A DNA stretch of 64,000 nucleotides, taken from positions 1,364,001-1,428,000 of the forward strand of contig JAVHKY010000040.1 of NCBI GenBank assembly GCA_035079385.1, written 5' to 3'. Shown in pieces: positions 43,387 through 54,300 of this stretch (its first letter is position 1; the number at the start of each line of letters is the position of its first letter). The translations under genes and the position numbers were made by a program. The DNA is from Aspidiotus rigidus (lineage: Eukaryota > Arthropoda > Insecta > Hemiptera > Diaspididae). A model generated the notes under the pieces. It saw only the letters and a list, made by a program, of their open reading frames with translations. It was not told the DNA's origin and did not search any database.

Positions 43387-44626
43387 GAAAATTTTGTGCT
43401 TTTTTAGGTTAATCGTTTCATGTTCGTGTGTGATGTTGATTATTTCTGGCTTTTGTTGAATTTTCTACTGCAATTATCAGTCGATGAAATATAGTGTAAT
43501 TATGAATTACATATTGTTATACGTTCTAGTCGTATGTCATTCTAGAATGGCAGTTCTCAAAAAATTAATTAGAATTATAAACTACCCCACAAATGAGTCA
43601 ACTTTGCAAAAATGAACACAGTTCAGCGAAATTGAAAACAATTAGTTTTATGGGGGGGGGACGAAGAGAAAGTTTGTTCTTGGAAGGTAGCAGGAGAATA
43701 CATTATTTTGTCCTTCCCGTTTTTTGGGTTCGAGATCGGTCTACGAGCCGGAAACCTGTTGCAATCGCTTTTCGTTTCCGTTGTTTTTTCTTTTAAGAAC
43801 TTTGCATGACGTAGTGATCAAGAGCGTTATGTGTCAGCGGTAATGGTTATTATGTTTTGATACTACAACGGGAAAAGTAGTTTTCACATTAGAACGTAAA
43901 CGAGTTGATGGTAGTTTTTGCTTTTTTGATTTGCGATGATTGTGATCCGGTATCGCGTAATGTTTTGAAGATCGATTTGCGATTTTGCGACGTGGAAGCC
44001 GGAGTATCATCAACTTTTCGAAAATAATATGTATTATGATTGAGATGATAACGCATAATAATCAATATTTTGTACCTAACTATCTACAAATGTTCCTCAA
44101 GAGTAAGTAGTTCGAATCGATTGGGATATAAGTACTTCAATCCAACTTTGTACATCAGAAATTCACAATATCGGAGCTCGAGCCACTTCCAGCCAAATGG
44201 GTAAGTGCTTGTCTGTTTTGAAACGTTCTATTTGAAAATGATACAAATTTTACGTGAAAGTAAATTGAGATACAAGTTCTTAATTTGAAAATGAAAACGT
44301 TGCTGAATATTCTGAAAGTTAGGAAAACCTATAAGTTACAGAGATCAGGAAAAGATTGAGGTGGAAAACAAAATTACGTTCTGTCAATTCTATCAACTTT
44401 GCTACTTCTTTCAAATTATAGGGTGCATGTTTCCATTTCATGTTCATCAATTTTACGTATATACTACAAAGTTCGTCATAAAGTTGCACGGAATTTGGGG
44501 ACATTGAATTACGATCCTCTTGACGAAAAATTTGTTTCCAAAAAGATTGTCTCAATCTTGAAACTGTTTTATCGGCGGAGGGTAGGATCCCTGTTGACGT
44601 GTCACGTATCATCGAATTTTTTTACT
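43387..44626. other. intergenic sequence after DPH1
   Basis: Probable DPH1 3' UTR, then AT-rich sequence. A 97-residue minus-strand frame at 44319-44612 has no recognisable motif. A GGGTAAGTGC donor-like site at 44201 follows an ATG, but no partner exon is visible. Confidence 0.4.
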
Positions 44627-44697
44627 CAGGGGCGGATTTGAAAATGATTTTGGAAGAAGAAATTAACAATTCCACTCTTCCCGTAAATCCGCCCCTG
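44627..44697. repeat. 71-bp hairpin with CAGGGGCGGATTT ends
   Basis: CAGGGGCGGATTT faces AAATCCGCCCCTG. The CAGGGGCGG start is hAT-like. No target duplication is visible. Confidence 0.6.
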
Positions 44698-44828
44698 CGA
44701 GACACACCGATTTTAAATCAGATATCGCATGTACACGGGGTCTCACGAATAAAACAATAATTCGTTCATACTCAAAGATTAGGGTTAGGACTTAGGATGA
44801 CATAAAAACGATAGAAACGAGTACAGAC

Positions 44829-45099
44829 CTTAGACCATACAACAGATAGACCGAGCATAGTAATGAATCTTTGAACGGAGAACATGATAAGAATACACAT
44901 AAGAAAATAAGAGGGACTGGACCTTGTTTACAAGTTTGATGAGCGGCGCGGGTGTACAGTGCGTTTCACTGCTCCGCGCGTTCACCCGCGTTGCCTTCAT
45001 TGAGGTCCAGTCCCCCTCATTTTCTTATCATGTCTTCCGTTCAACGCGTTGTACACGCTTATATGGCCGATGCTCGGTCTATCTGTTGTATGGTCTAAG
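44829..45099 (+). mobile_element. MITE family M1, copy E, complete reference copy
   Basis: 271 bp with inverted ends CTTAGACCATACAACAGATA (about 30 bp), flanked by a perfect 8-bp duplication GTACAGAC (44821-44828 and 45100-45107). Inside is a second inverted pair, AAATAAGAGGGACTGGACC with its partner, around GAGCGGCGCGGGTGTACAG. Non-coding. Confidence 0.94.
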
Positions 45100-45107
45100 G
45101 TACAGAC

Positions 45108-46145
45108 ATAGACCATTTTTGTATGACGTCATAATTTTCATCTCGTTTATGAAAAAAGTATCTACATTAGATATGACTAGATACTATTTGAATGAATTTG
45201 AGTATATGTGCCCTACTGTTCATTGAATCTCCAGATGTTCCATACAAAAAATGTTCATCATTAGTTAAGGAGTTATCTGTCAAAAGGGCGTCTGTCTTTG
45301 GAAATTTGTAATTTTTGAATTCCTTGTGATTCAAACTATTATATTCCAACTTCAAAACATCATACTTGAACCCCCATATCTGCTAAAATACGGAAATATT
45401 ATAGGTACACGCAGACGAAGATTTAAATACGAGGCGGGTGGCAATATTCCACTGATAAACTTTGATGAAGTACGAACAAAGATCGCGAACTTTGTTCAAC
45501 TGCCGTTTGTAGGTACTTATTCAGTTATGGAAATGCGTGCGTACTTTGTTGAAGTTTTGTTAGTCAAATCGCCGCCCAGGATTATATGTATTTTTTAAAA
45601 ATATTCTCAAAAAGAAGTAAACTAGACAATAATGAAGGAGCTGTTCGAAGTTCAAACTTCAAAGAGCGTAACGCGTTCAAAGACTGATAACAAAAATAAG
45701 ATGGCCGCCCAAACCAAAAATTTTCTAAATTTCCTCATTTCGATTAAAAGGGCGTCCGAGGTACTCTACTTTCTAACATTTTTAAATAAATATTACTCAT
45801 TTTACAAAGAAGATAATTGAGCGTTATATTCACAGAGAAAAACTGAACAAATTTCAAAGAATAACTTTTTTACAATAAATCACTCCATCAAAAGTTATTT
45901 CACATTGAAACTTCAAAACGATTTTTTCAATCAATGTTTTGACCGAAGGACGCCCTTTTGACAGATAACTCCTCAGTTCTACTTTTGTTAAAAATATCGC
46001 AAAAGCTTAACATTCGAAGGGTTCTTCTAATATTTATCAAAGTCTGCAAAATCCTATGTAAATGAGCACTATACGCGCCAGCAGAGTAGCAGCTTGCAAA
46101 TGTAAATTTCCTATATATACACGTCATCACAAAAATGGTCTATTG
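45108..46145. mobile_element. MITE family M2, copy 3, split by another element
   Basis: Ends ATAGACCATTTTTGTATGAC plus GTCAT and ACGTCATCACAAAAATGGTC plus TAT. Starts at the last base of the M1 copy E target duplication. An element with GGGCGTC ends (45268-45973) is nested inside. Confidence 0.65.
45268..45973. mobile_element. 706-bp element with AGGAGTTATCTGTC ends
   Basis: Inverted ends AGGAGTTATCTGTCAAAAGG and its complement, extending into GGGCGTC. A further GGGCGTCCG copy lies at 45752. The ends resemble the arms of the small hairpins at 16411 and 63751. No coding sequence supported. Confidence 0.72.
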
Positions 46146-47141
46146 GTTGTCATATCTAGTCGTCACTTTGCCATTTACATCTCAGTACACGTGGTATTTA
46201 ATATTATTTTTTTTATACGTGCTGGTAAAACTGGCAAATCAATCAGCTGTTTTCCATAGGTAAACTAGCTACTTGGGCCGTGCATCCGTCAGAGAGCGCG
46301 ACCATTGAGTCGAAGTTATCAAAGGACGGAAGGTGAACCATGGAATATTGAACACGGGAAAAAATCTTCAAATTGGAATTTTTCAAAAATGGCTCGTCGA
46401 AAATGATTTCTTTTTGTACTATATATTATAATCATCAAATCCTCTAAAATATGAGACCAAAACCACCAAACCTTTGTGAGTCTTCCTTAATTTTATAAGA
46501 ATTGTTGAAAAATCATTCCTATAAAAATTATATGGAGGTTCACCTTCTGCCTTGCGTGCGTGGTGCGTACATGAACTTGTGTGCGTGTGATAAGCTAGCG
46601 CATAACTAGCGCTGACCGGCACGAATTTTAGTCACGGGCGGACCAGTAGGTATAGGTAAAGGTGGTAAAGGTAAACTAGCTGTTTTAGTCACGGGCAGCC
46701 ATTTTTGGTAGATGAACTGGGTCGTTTAGCCACAGGTTCAAGTTAGGGGTTATACCCTGGGTATGTAATTTGCACGTAAATTGCATGTAATTTGAACGTA
46801 CTAAAAAAAATTTTGTATTATATACGGTCCACCAGCCTTTGACTATAATATAGTACCTACTTTGTATGGACTGACTTGACAATAAGACATCTGCCGGTGG
46901 GAATGAAGCCGATATGTGTAGTAGAGAGGCAAAGAGAATACACTTGTTCAGGGATAATTGTTGAGCAGGTTGCATTTACAATGTAACACAATTCGTCAAG
47001 GGGCTATGGGTTTTCCGTCAACGCAGGATGCAATCCTCCTTACTTTTATCTTCCAAGTTACCTCCCTTGCCGCACGACAATTTCACAGAACGCAAAATGA
47101 AATCCTCTATCCCGGTCTTGGTAAAAAAGTGATACACCATG
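46146..47141. other. intergenic, dispersed repeats only
   Basis: Contains part of the CTAGCGCTG dispersed repeat (46550-46640) and GGTAAACTAGCT twice (46258 and 46670). No gene recognised. Confidence 0.4.
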
Positions 47142-47485
47142 TATCTACCTTGGTGAAAATGAAATCCTAGGTGAGTGTGATTTCAGTCAAATAATTTAAT
47201 AAAGTCTAAAATAAGCTAAATATTGGTAATAAATTTTGCCTGAACGTTTGTGAGCGTTGAAAAATCATGGCTAAAGAATTTATCGTATTTTAGAGAATAA
47301 ATTTTGGAGTAATATTTCAGGTCAAATTTGAGAGTAAAATTTTGATGAAAATGATATGAATTTTTACTAATATTTGGTCTGTCTTGGAAAGTGTCCTCAA
47401 GGTACCCGTCGTTGAAAAGTTTGAAAAATGAGTCTTTTTGGATGAAAACCTTATTGATTTCTTGAAAAGAAAATTTTTTACTGTG
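47142..47485. repeat. tandem repeat unit 1 (344 bp) beside the LINE
   Basis: Matches 50694-50945: both start TATC-ACCTTGG and contain AAAGTCTAAAATAAGCT, GGTAATAAATTTTGCCTGAA and TGAGCGTTGAAAAATC. The second unit was hit by the LINE at its very start. Confidence 0.82.
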
Positions 47486-47496
47486 TATCAACCTTG

Positions 47497-50400
47497 GTTA
47501 GGTTAGGCTCGTCTCACCCAGTAAGTCTGGCCAGCGAGGGTGAACATGGCTTACACCCCTCAAAAATTGCTAAAAAAAATGAAGTGAAGAATAAAGGTAA
47601 GAATAGAATAATAGCAATAAATAAATATAAATCAGAAATTACAGATAGTAAAAGTTACTTGGTAAAAAACAAAAGGAAGTTATCCACGTTTGTCCTGGGA
47701 ACAATCAATGTTAGAACGTTAAAAAGTGATGAAAAACTGGAGGAATTGGAAGATGCATTTGAAAAATCAAATATTGAAATATTAGGAATCTCAGAAGTAA
47801 GAAGAAATAATGAAAAAATAACTGAAACAAAAAGAAACAACATTCTATTTCATACAGGTTGCGAGAGAGGTCAAAAAGGTGTCGGCTACTTGATAAAATC
47901 TGACTTGAAAGATAAAATAATAGAAGTGAGAACGATATCGGAAAGAATAGCAAAATTACTGATGAAAGGAGAAAGAAACGAAATTTATGTACTAGTCCAG
48001 GTGTATGCTCCAACGGCAGAAAGTAAGGAGGAAGAGATAGAAAAATTTTATAAAGAATTAAATAATACCATCGACTCCTACCTTCTTAAAAAAGAATATC
48101 ATTTAGTTATTATAGGAGATTTCAATAGTTAGGTTGGACAAAAAGAAGAAAATGAAGATAGATACATTGGAAATTACTGTTATGGAAGAAGAAACGAAAG
48201 AGGAGAGCGACTAATGGACTTCTGCAAGGAAAATGACCTAAAAATAGTCAATACCTTCTTCAAAAAAAGATTGTCCCAGAGATGGACGTGGATTGCTCCA
48301 AATAATGAGTACAAAAGTCAAATAGATTATATAATAATGCCAACAACATTTAATAAAATTTATGATTGCAAAGTAATTAAAGAATTTATGTTCCATTCCG
48401 ACCATAGAGCCATTGAATGCAAAATAGTGACAAATGAGACGAGGAGAAGGTATCAGAAAAATCAGGGTTTTAAAGAAATAAAATATAAAATGCTTTATGA
48501 AAGTATAATTACAGAATTACTAAAAAACAATAAAATAGAAGACAAAGAGAGTATAGAAGAATCATATTCAAAATTGACAAAAATAATAAAACTAACTATT
48601 GAAAAATATGAAGAATGTGAGAAAGAAAGGAGGAAAGGGGAAGATGAAGGTGGGGACAGAGCAAGTGGGGAAGGAGGAAAAGAACTAAATTATCGTGAGT
48701 CTCTAAATAAACTTTATAAGAAAAGAAGCGAACTACTAAGAATAAATAGAAAAACAAAAGAAGAAAAAATTGAATTAAACTTGACGAGTAAAATAATAAG
48801 ACAAAAAATCAGGGAACATCGAAAAAAGAGAGATGAACTAGTAATAGAAGAAATCCTGGAAAATACAAAAAGTACGAAAGAAATAAAAAAGCATATGTCA
48901 CTGGGAAAGAACTTGATAACCTACCTTCAGGACAATGATGGATGCAAAATTTATAATAGAAATGGAATAAATAAAGTAGCCACGGAGTTTTACTCTAATC
49001 TTTATACAGGTTGTGAAAGCAATCACACTAGAGGTCAAAATAAATCAGAATATAATTTAGGGGGAATAGAGGTGGATGGTCAGAATCTGAATCCAGTCTT
49101 AGAAGCAGAACCAGAGTTTTTAGAAGAAGAAATAGAGGTAATAATAAGCAAACTAAAAACAAAAAGAGCACCGGGTCACGACAATATTAGGAATGAACAT
49201 CTAAAATATGGGGGGAAGACCTTAATTAGAGAAATAACAAAATTATTTAATAAATTACTTGAAGAACAAAAAATAGTCGAAGATTGGAGGAGAGCGGATA
49301 TAATTATATTACATAAAAAAGGAAACAAACACGATATAAAAAGCTACAGGCCCCTAAGTTTATCACCTGTAATAGCAAAAGTGTTCTCAAGAGCAATAGG
49401 AAATAGAATTAGTGAAAGGTTAATGGAACAACAAACTGATGTTCAGGCTGGATTCAGAAAAAGGTATTCAACTATAGACCACTTACAAGCAATAAATCAG
49501 ATTATAGAAAAATCGAATGAATATCAAATAAATCTACAGACAGTAATGATCGACTACAAAAAAGCTTTTGATTCAGTGGACCACCTCTACTTAATTGAAT
49601 CACTCAAAAAACAAGGGTTACCAAAAGTATACATAAACATAATATCAGACATGTACACCAATAACATGGCTAGAATAAAAACAGACAAGGTAGGACCGTA
49701 TTTCAAGATAAGAAGGGGAGTAAGGCAGGGAGACCCGTTGTCGTCCATCTTGTTTATTTGCATGCTAGAAGAAATTTTCAAGAAATTAGACTGGGAGTCG
49801 AAAGGGATAAAAATAAACGGAAAAAATTTAAGTAATCTGAGATTTGCTGATGATGTAATACTGTTTGAAGAAGAAAAAACAAAAATAGACGAGATGATAG
49901 AAGAACTTGATAAGGAAGGGAGGAAAGGAGGACTAGAGATGAACCTGGGAAAAACTGAAAGACTGGTTCCAGATAACGAGGAGAACTGTAAAGCAGAACT
50001 AGAAGTAGACAAATTAAATAGAGTTACAGAGACTATTTACTTAGGCCAAACAATCAGCTTTAACAAAAGATTAGAAAAAGAAATAAATAGGAGAACAACT
50101 TTGGCTTGGAACAAATTTTGGAGTCTGAAATGCGTATTTAAAGGTCCCTACAGAAATCATCAGAAAAGTAAAATATTTAATAGTTGTATTCTCCCAACCA
50201 TGACATATGGAGCGTAAACCTGGGCATTAACAGAAAAACAAGAAAACAAGATTAAAGTAACACAGAACAGAATGGAACGCTCAATCTTAGGAATAAAAAT
50301 TAGAGATAAAATACCATTGAGAACAATAAAAAGAAAATTAGAAGGAAACGAAGATGCCATCAAAGTAACACGCAGAAGAAAATGGGATTGGGCAGGTCAT

Positions 50401-50607
50401 GTATCAAGGATGGACGACAACAGGTGGGCTTATAGAACTACTTTTTGGCAGCCTTATAGTAGAAGAAAAAAGGGAAGACAGAAAACTAGGTGGAGAAAAG
50501 ACTTCGATGACTTCCTAAGAAACCCCCTATTTCACAGGGTGGCTAAAGATAGGTCGGAATGGAACAGGCTGAGCGAGGCCTTTGCCCACAAACAGGGCCA
50601 GCGATGA
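47497..50607 (+). pseudogene. LINE endonuclease / reverse transcriptase, two in-frame stops
   Basis: A single frame of about 1037 codons to 50607, broken only by TAG at 48130 and TAA at 50215. Apurinic-type endonuclease: INVRTL, ISEVRR, GDFNS and SDHRAIE. Reverse transcriptase: SYRPLSLSPVIAK, QAGFRKRYSTIDH, IDYKKAFDSVDH, GVRQGDPLSS and catalytic FADDVILF. C-terminus: RRRKWDWAGHVSRMDDNRW, as in RTE-like elements. There is no in-frame AUG before the one near 47961, already inside the endonuclease, so the 5' end may be slightly truncated or initiation unusual. Both stops could be single C-to-T changes in Gln codons. Confidence 0.93.
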
Positions 50608-50693
50608 GACGAGTTCGATATGTAGGAAATAAAGTATAATTGTACATAAAATATCGCTAATAAAGGCTATTATTATTATTATATTATTATTAT
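47498..50693 (+). mobile_element. RTE-like non-LTR retrotransposon (LINE)
   Basis: 3196 bp with a perfect 12-bp target duplication TATCAACCTTGG (47486-47497 and 50694-50705). It begins TTAGGTTAGG and ends in a (TATTAT)n-type tail after AATAAAGG. One reading frame (endonuclease plus reverse transcriptase) fills it. The 3' microsatellite tail and the single frame are typical of RTE-clade elements. Confidence 0.93.
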
Positions 50694-50705
50694 TATCAAC
50701 CTTGG

Positions 50706-50945
50706 AAAAATGATATATCCTTTGTGACAGTTATTTCAGTCAAATAAAGTCTAAAATAAGCTTAATACTGGTAATAAATTTTGCCTGAACGTTAGTGAGC
50801 GTTGAAAAATCTTAGGTAAAGAATTTACCTTATTAAACGTATTCCAGAGAATAAATTTTAGGCGATATTTTAGGCTAAATTATAGGATTGTAATTTTGTT
50901 GAAAATGATATGAATTTTACCAATATTTAGCCTGAATTGGAAACG
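50706..50945. repeat. tandem repeat unit 2, continuing after the LINE
   Basis: About 80% like 47154-47400. Together with the piece before the LINE it shows that the LINE landed at the junction of two tandem units. Confidence 0.8.
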
Positions 50946-51396
50946 CAGTCCATATAATAATTATATTTATAGTCAAAGTAAGGACCACGGTAAGAACCGG
51001 TAAGAACAGACTACAGAAGCTTCAGCGAGACGCTAGCGCTGCGGATAGTGTTTATATAAAAACACATCAACATCATCTGTCATGTCTGTAACTCTCTAGT
51101 CAGTCCGCAGCTGATCATTTTCTAGGTACGACTATTATTATCTCGATTTTTATTTTTCCTTGTAGCTTTTTTTCTGTCGTATGTGAGTTCGCTCTCGAGT
51201 CTTGCTCATGCTCATCAGTTTCTCGATGAAGTGTTTTAAGTACTGCGGGTGCAGCTGATCGTGCGCTCTTTACCTTCTTTTTCCCACACGAATCAATTGA
51301 ATGCTATATTATTGCGTAGATTATTACTAGTGTTTAGTTGTTTGGTTTGAAGAAGAAAAGAAAAACTCTTTGGTTTTCGTTGTTCGCACCAAAATA

Positions 51397-54300
51397 ATGC
51401 CTTTCATTTCAAAAGATTGGCGTTCTCCGGGTGAAGAATGGGTGAAAACGGAAGAAGGCTGGGAAAAGAAGAAAATTCTCGAATGCAGCAATATTATGGA
51501 TCAAAACGGCTTCGATACCAGGTAAATAATTATTGTAATCTGCAGTATACCCATATTAACTGAACTTTATTTTTCTTTGTTTACGCGCTCAGCTGTTTGC
51601 TGTTCTTTCCGCGACCACGCAACATTTCTGCATGATTTTAAAACTAATGCGAGTCGTGAAATAGAGTTGCTGGCTGGCTGGTTACGTAACAATTTGATCC
51701 TACAATTTTTGAAATTTCAATCCTGCATTTAACGTGCAGTGATGATAATACATATGTTAGGAAGTATGAGTAGTGCGTTTCGAAAATGTTATTTAACGCG
51801 CAATGTCAATTGTAAAATACATTATTTTGACAAGTCTTTGCAAGAATACTACAAGTACAACATTGTTTAGGGTTTTCGGACTCATTATATGCGCAGAAAT
51901 TTCATACATACAGTATTGTTATTCATACTGCTAGTGGACTCGATCACATCTTGAATATCTATCAATTTTTTTGAAAAAATTTGTGAATATTGAAAAGGAA
52001 GTAGCTATCTACTGAAAACTAGGTATGTAAAAATCTTTTTGAGGCCCCAAGATTGAAACGAATACGTAGGCCTAATATGGTATTTTGAGACCAATCCGAA
52101 AGCTTTTTCTCCTTCCTCTTGTCTCAGATTTCCCTCTTCAAAAAGATTATTTTTTGGAATGTTTGTGTCTGCTGACCCACCTTCATTTGAACTGCCCAAT
52201 TCGTATGTTCTGTTTCATTTACGTAAGCCGTTTACTAATCGGCTTCGTACAATGCCATTCTGAATGCTTACATAATAATATTACATTTTCTTTTTGAATC
52301 AAGATTAAGCCGGTGGATGAAGAATGGAGGATTGTAGAGAGGAGAATTCAGTAGAATGTAACTAGTGGAAGTGGCGAGACCGTGTGACAGTTTCAGCAAT
52401 GCGTCGAGTTTTGGGAAGAAGTCACTGAGCCCATTTTTTTGTCAATTTGGAGTTATGCATATCCTTAGGAAGGGTTTGATGAGCTCTCTCGATTGGTAAT
52501 ATTTCGAGTCCAAAAATCATTATTACCAACATAATTGCTAAAAGAGAAAATAACTTAGTCCCGATTTTGTTTTCTTCGGCTGGCGGAATTCACTAACAGG
52601 GCTGTTTGACTACCAGAATTCATAAAGTCCACAGTGGCGTTTTTCTTAGAGAGCCAATAGGCCCGGGCCTGTATCGATAGAGGGGCGGGTGGCGGCAAGA
52701 GTTGACCAGACCTACAGCAGTGCAATAGCGATAACCGTCACTGCGAGTTCACCTATTCGGCAGGCAAAATTCATCGAGTCCAGCGACAGATTTTCACTGA
52801 GTCCTCAACAAGGATTCTTTGACAACCCGTGATAATTTGCCAAGTATATACATCCATCGGAATTCATATTGAATGTGATGAGGCGTAAGTAGAGCACTGA
52901 AAATTAAAGAAATCTTGAGTGTACAATTCTACTTTATTGGTTAGCTTACAAGAGTACTTTCGGGTGTTACCCCATCAAGGGCCATTCATTAATTATGTGA
53001 TGACGATTGTGCCTATTTTTGATCCCTCCTCCCCTCATGAAGGATACTTAAGAATTGTTGGCCTGTCCCTCCTTCTTCTTAAGTAAGATTTCAACAAAAA
53101 TTGTAAAAAAAAAGCTTTAAATTGGTTACGCGTGTGATTTTTTTCGCTCGCTCTGAAAAAAACTTTTGCTAATTTCGACTCGTAAAAAAACTTGAAATAA
53201 GTTACGTAAGAATGGCTTGCCACTCTCCGCTCCCCAAGTAAGGTCGTGCAGAGATTCTTCAAGGCCAACCTCCTCTTATTCTGTTTTGTGATTGATTCAT
53301 CCGCGTGTGTAGGTACCATGTTTCTGTCGGCTATCAAGTTTGCTGTCATCCTATTGGTCGGTTCTGTTCTTTCTATCTCGTCCAACCACCAGACTGAATA
53401 ATCTTTCACTGTCAAACGTGATGACATTGTGCCAGAGGTTAGCTTTTCGCCTTTGCAATCTCCATCTGTTCCCAGAATTTTCTTTTCTGTGTGCTGTTTT
53501 TTACATGTATGACTTTCAAACACCTCTCGTGAGTTCTGCCGAGAACCCGACAAATGTTTGCTGTATCTAAAAAGAGTTCTGAAGAAACATTGTGTAGATT
53601 ATGAAGATCTCGAAGCGAGTGATACGAGGATAGGGATTCTTGTTTACGATACGGGCAAAAAACGGGCAGAAAAACAACTGCAGGAATGAGTGAGTTGGGT
53701 GTGGCCTAATCTGAGACGAGTAAGGAAAGTTTTTCTCTACATCTGGACTTTCGTGTAGAGAAGGCTGGGAGATCGGTGTATTTTTTTCATCGTTTTAAGA
53801 TTAGTGGTAGGTTGATTCATTCAAAATGTGCATTACATAATATGAAGGAAATTTGAAAAAACATGTCGTAGACAATATGACGGTGGGAGAAATGATGTTT
53901 GGAATTATTTATTTATCTATTCATTTAGGGGCTATTTACAGTGCCACCCAACAGTGTTAAAGGACAAATTATAGGACAACATTTTACATATTGACATGTT
54001 TCATATATTTTCTCTATCACCAACCTAATTTAAAATCTCAAGACGAAATCTGAACTCTGCGAGACCGCCACCCGCTCCTTCTCGTTGAGGATAGTGACAC
54101 CTATTTCCTCCACACTGGACATGATAGCAGTATACTAGGGTATACAGGGTGAGGCCAAAAGATGTTATCAGTTAAATAGGAGTTTGCGTTAAATCTGTCG
54201 TAGCACAAAAACGCAAAACGTTAGATCGCAAAACGTTAGATGTATACTTCAAATCTACAAAATTCGCATCTCAATTTTATCTTCAATTTGCGCCAAATAC

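Noticed and set aside
44319..44612. 97-codon minus-strand frame that looks somewhat protein-like
   Set aside because: No recognised family, no splice partners and no upstream signal; left unannotated as a gene.
53035..53553. 172-codon minus-strand open frame
   Set aside because: No motif, and its 3' part overlaps element-like repeat sequence inside an intron; length alone does not support a gene.
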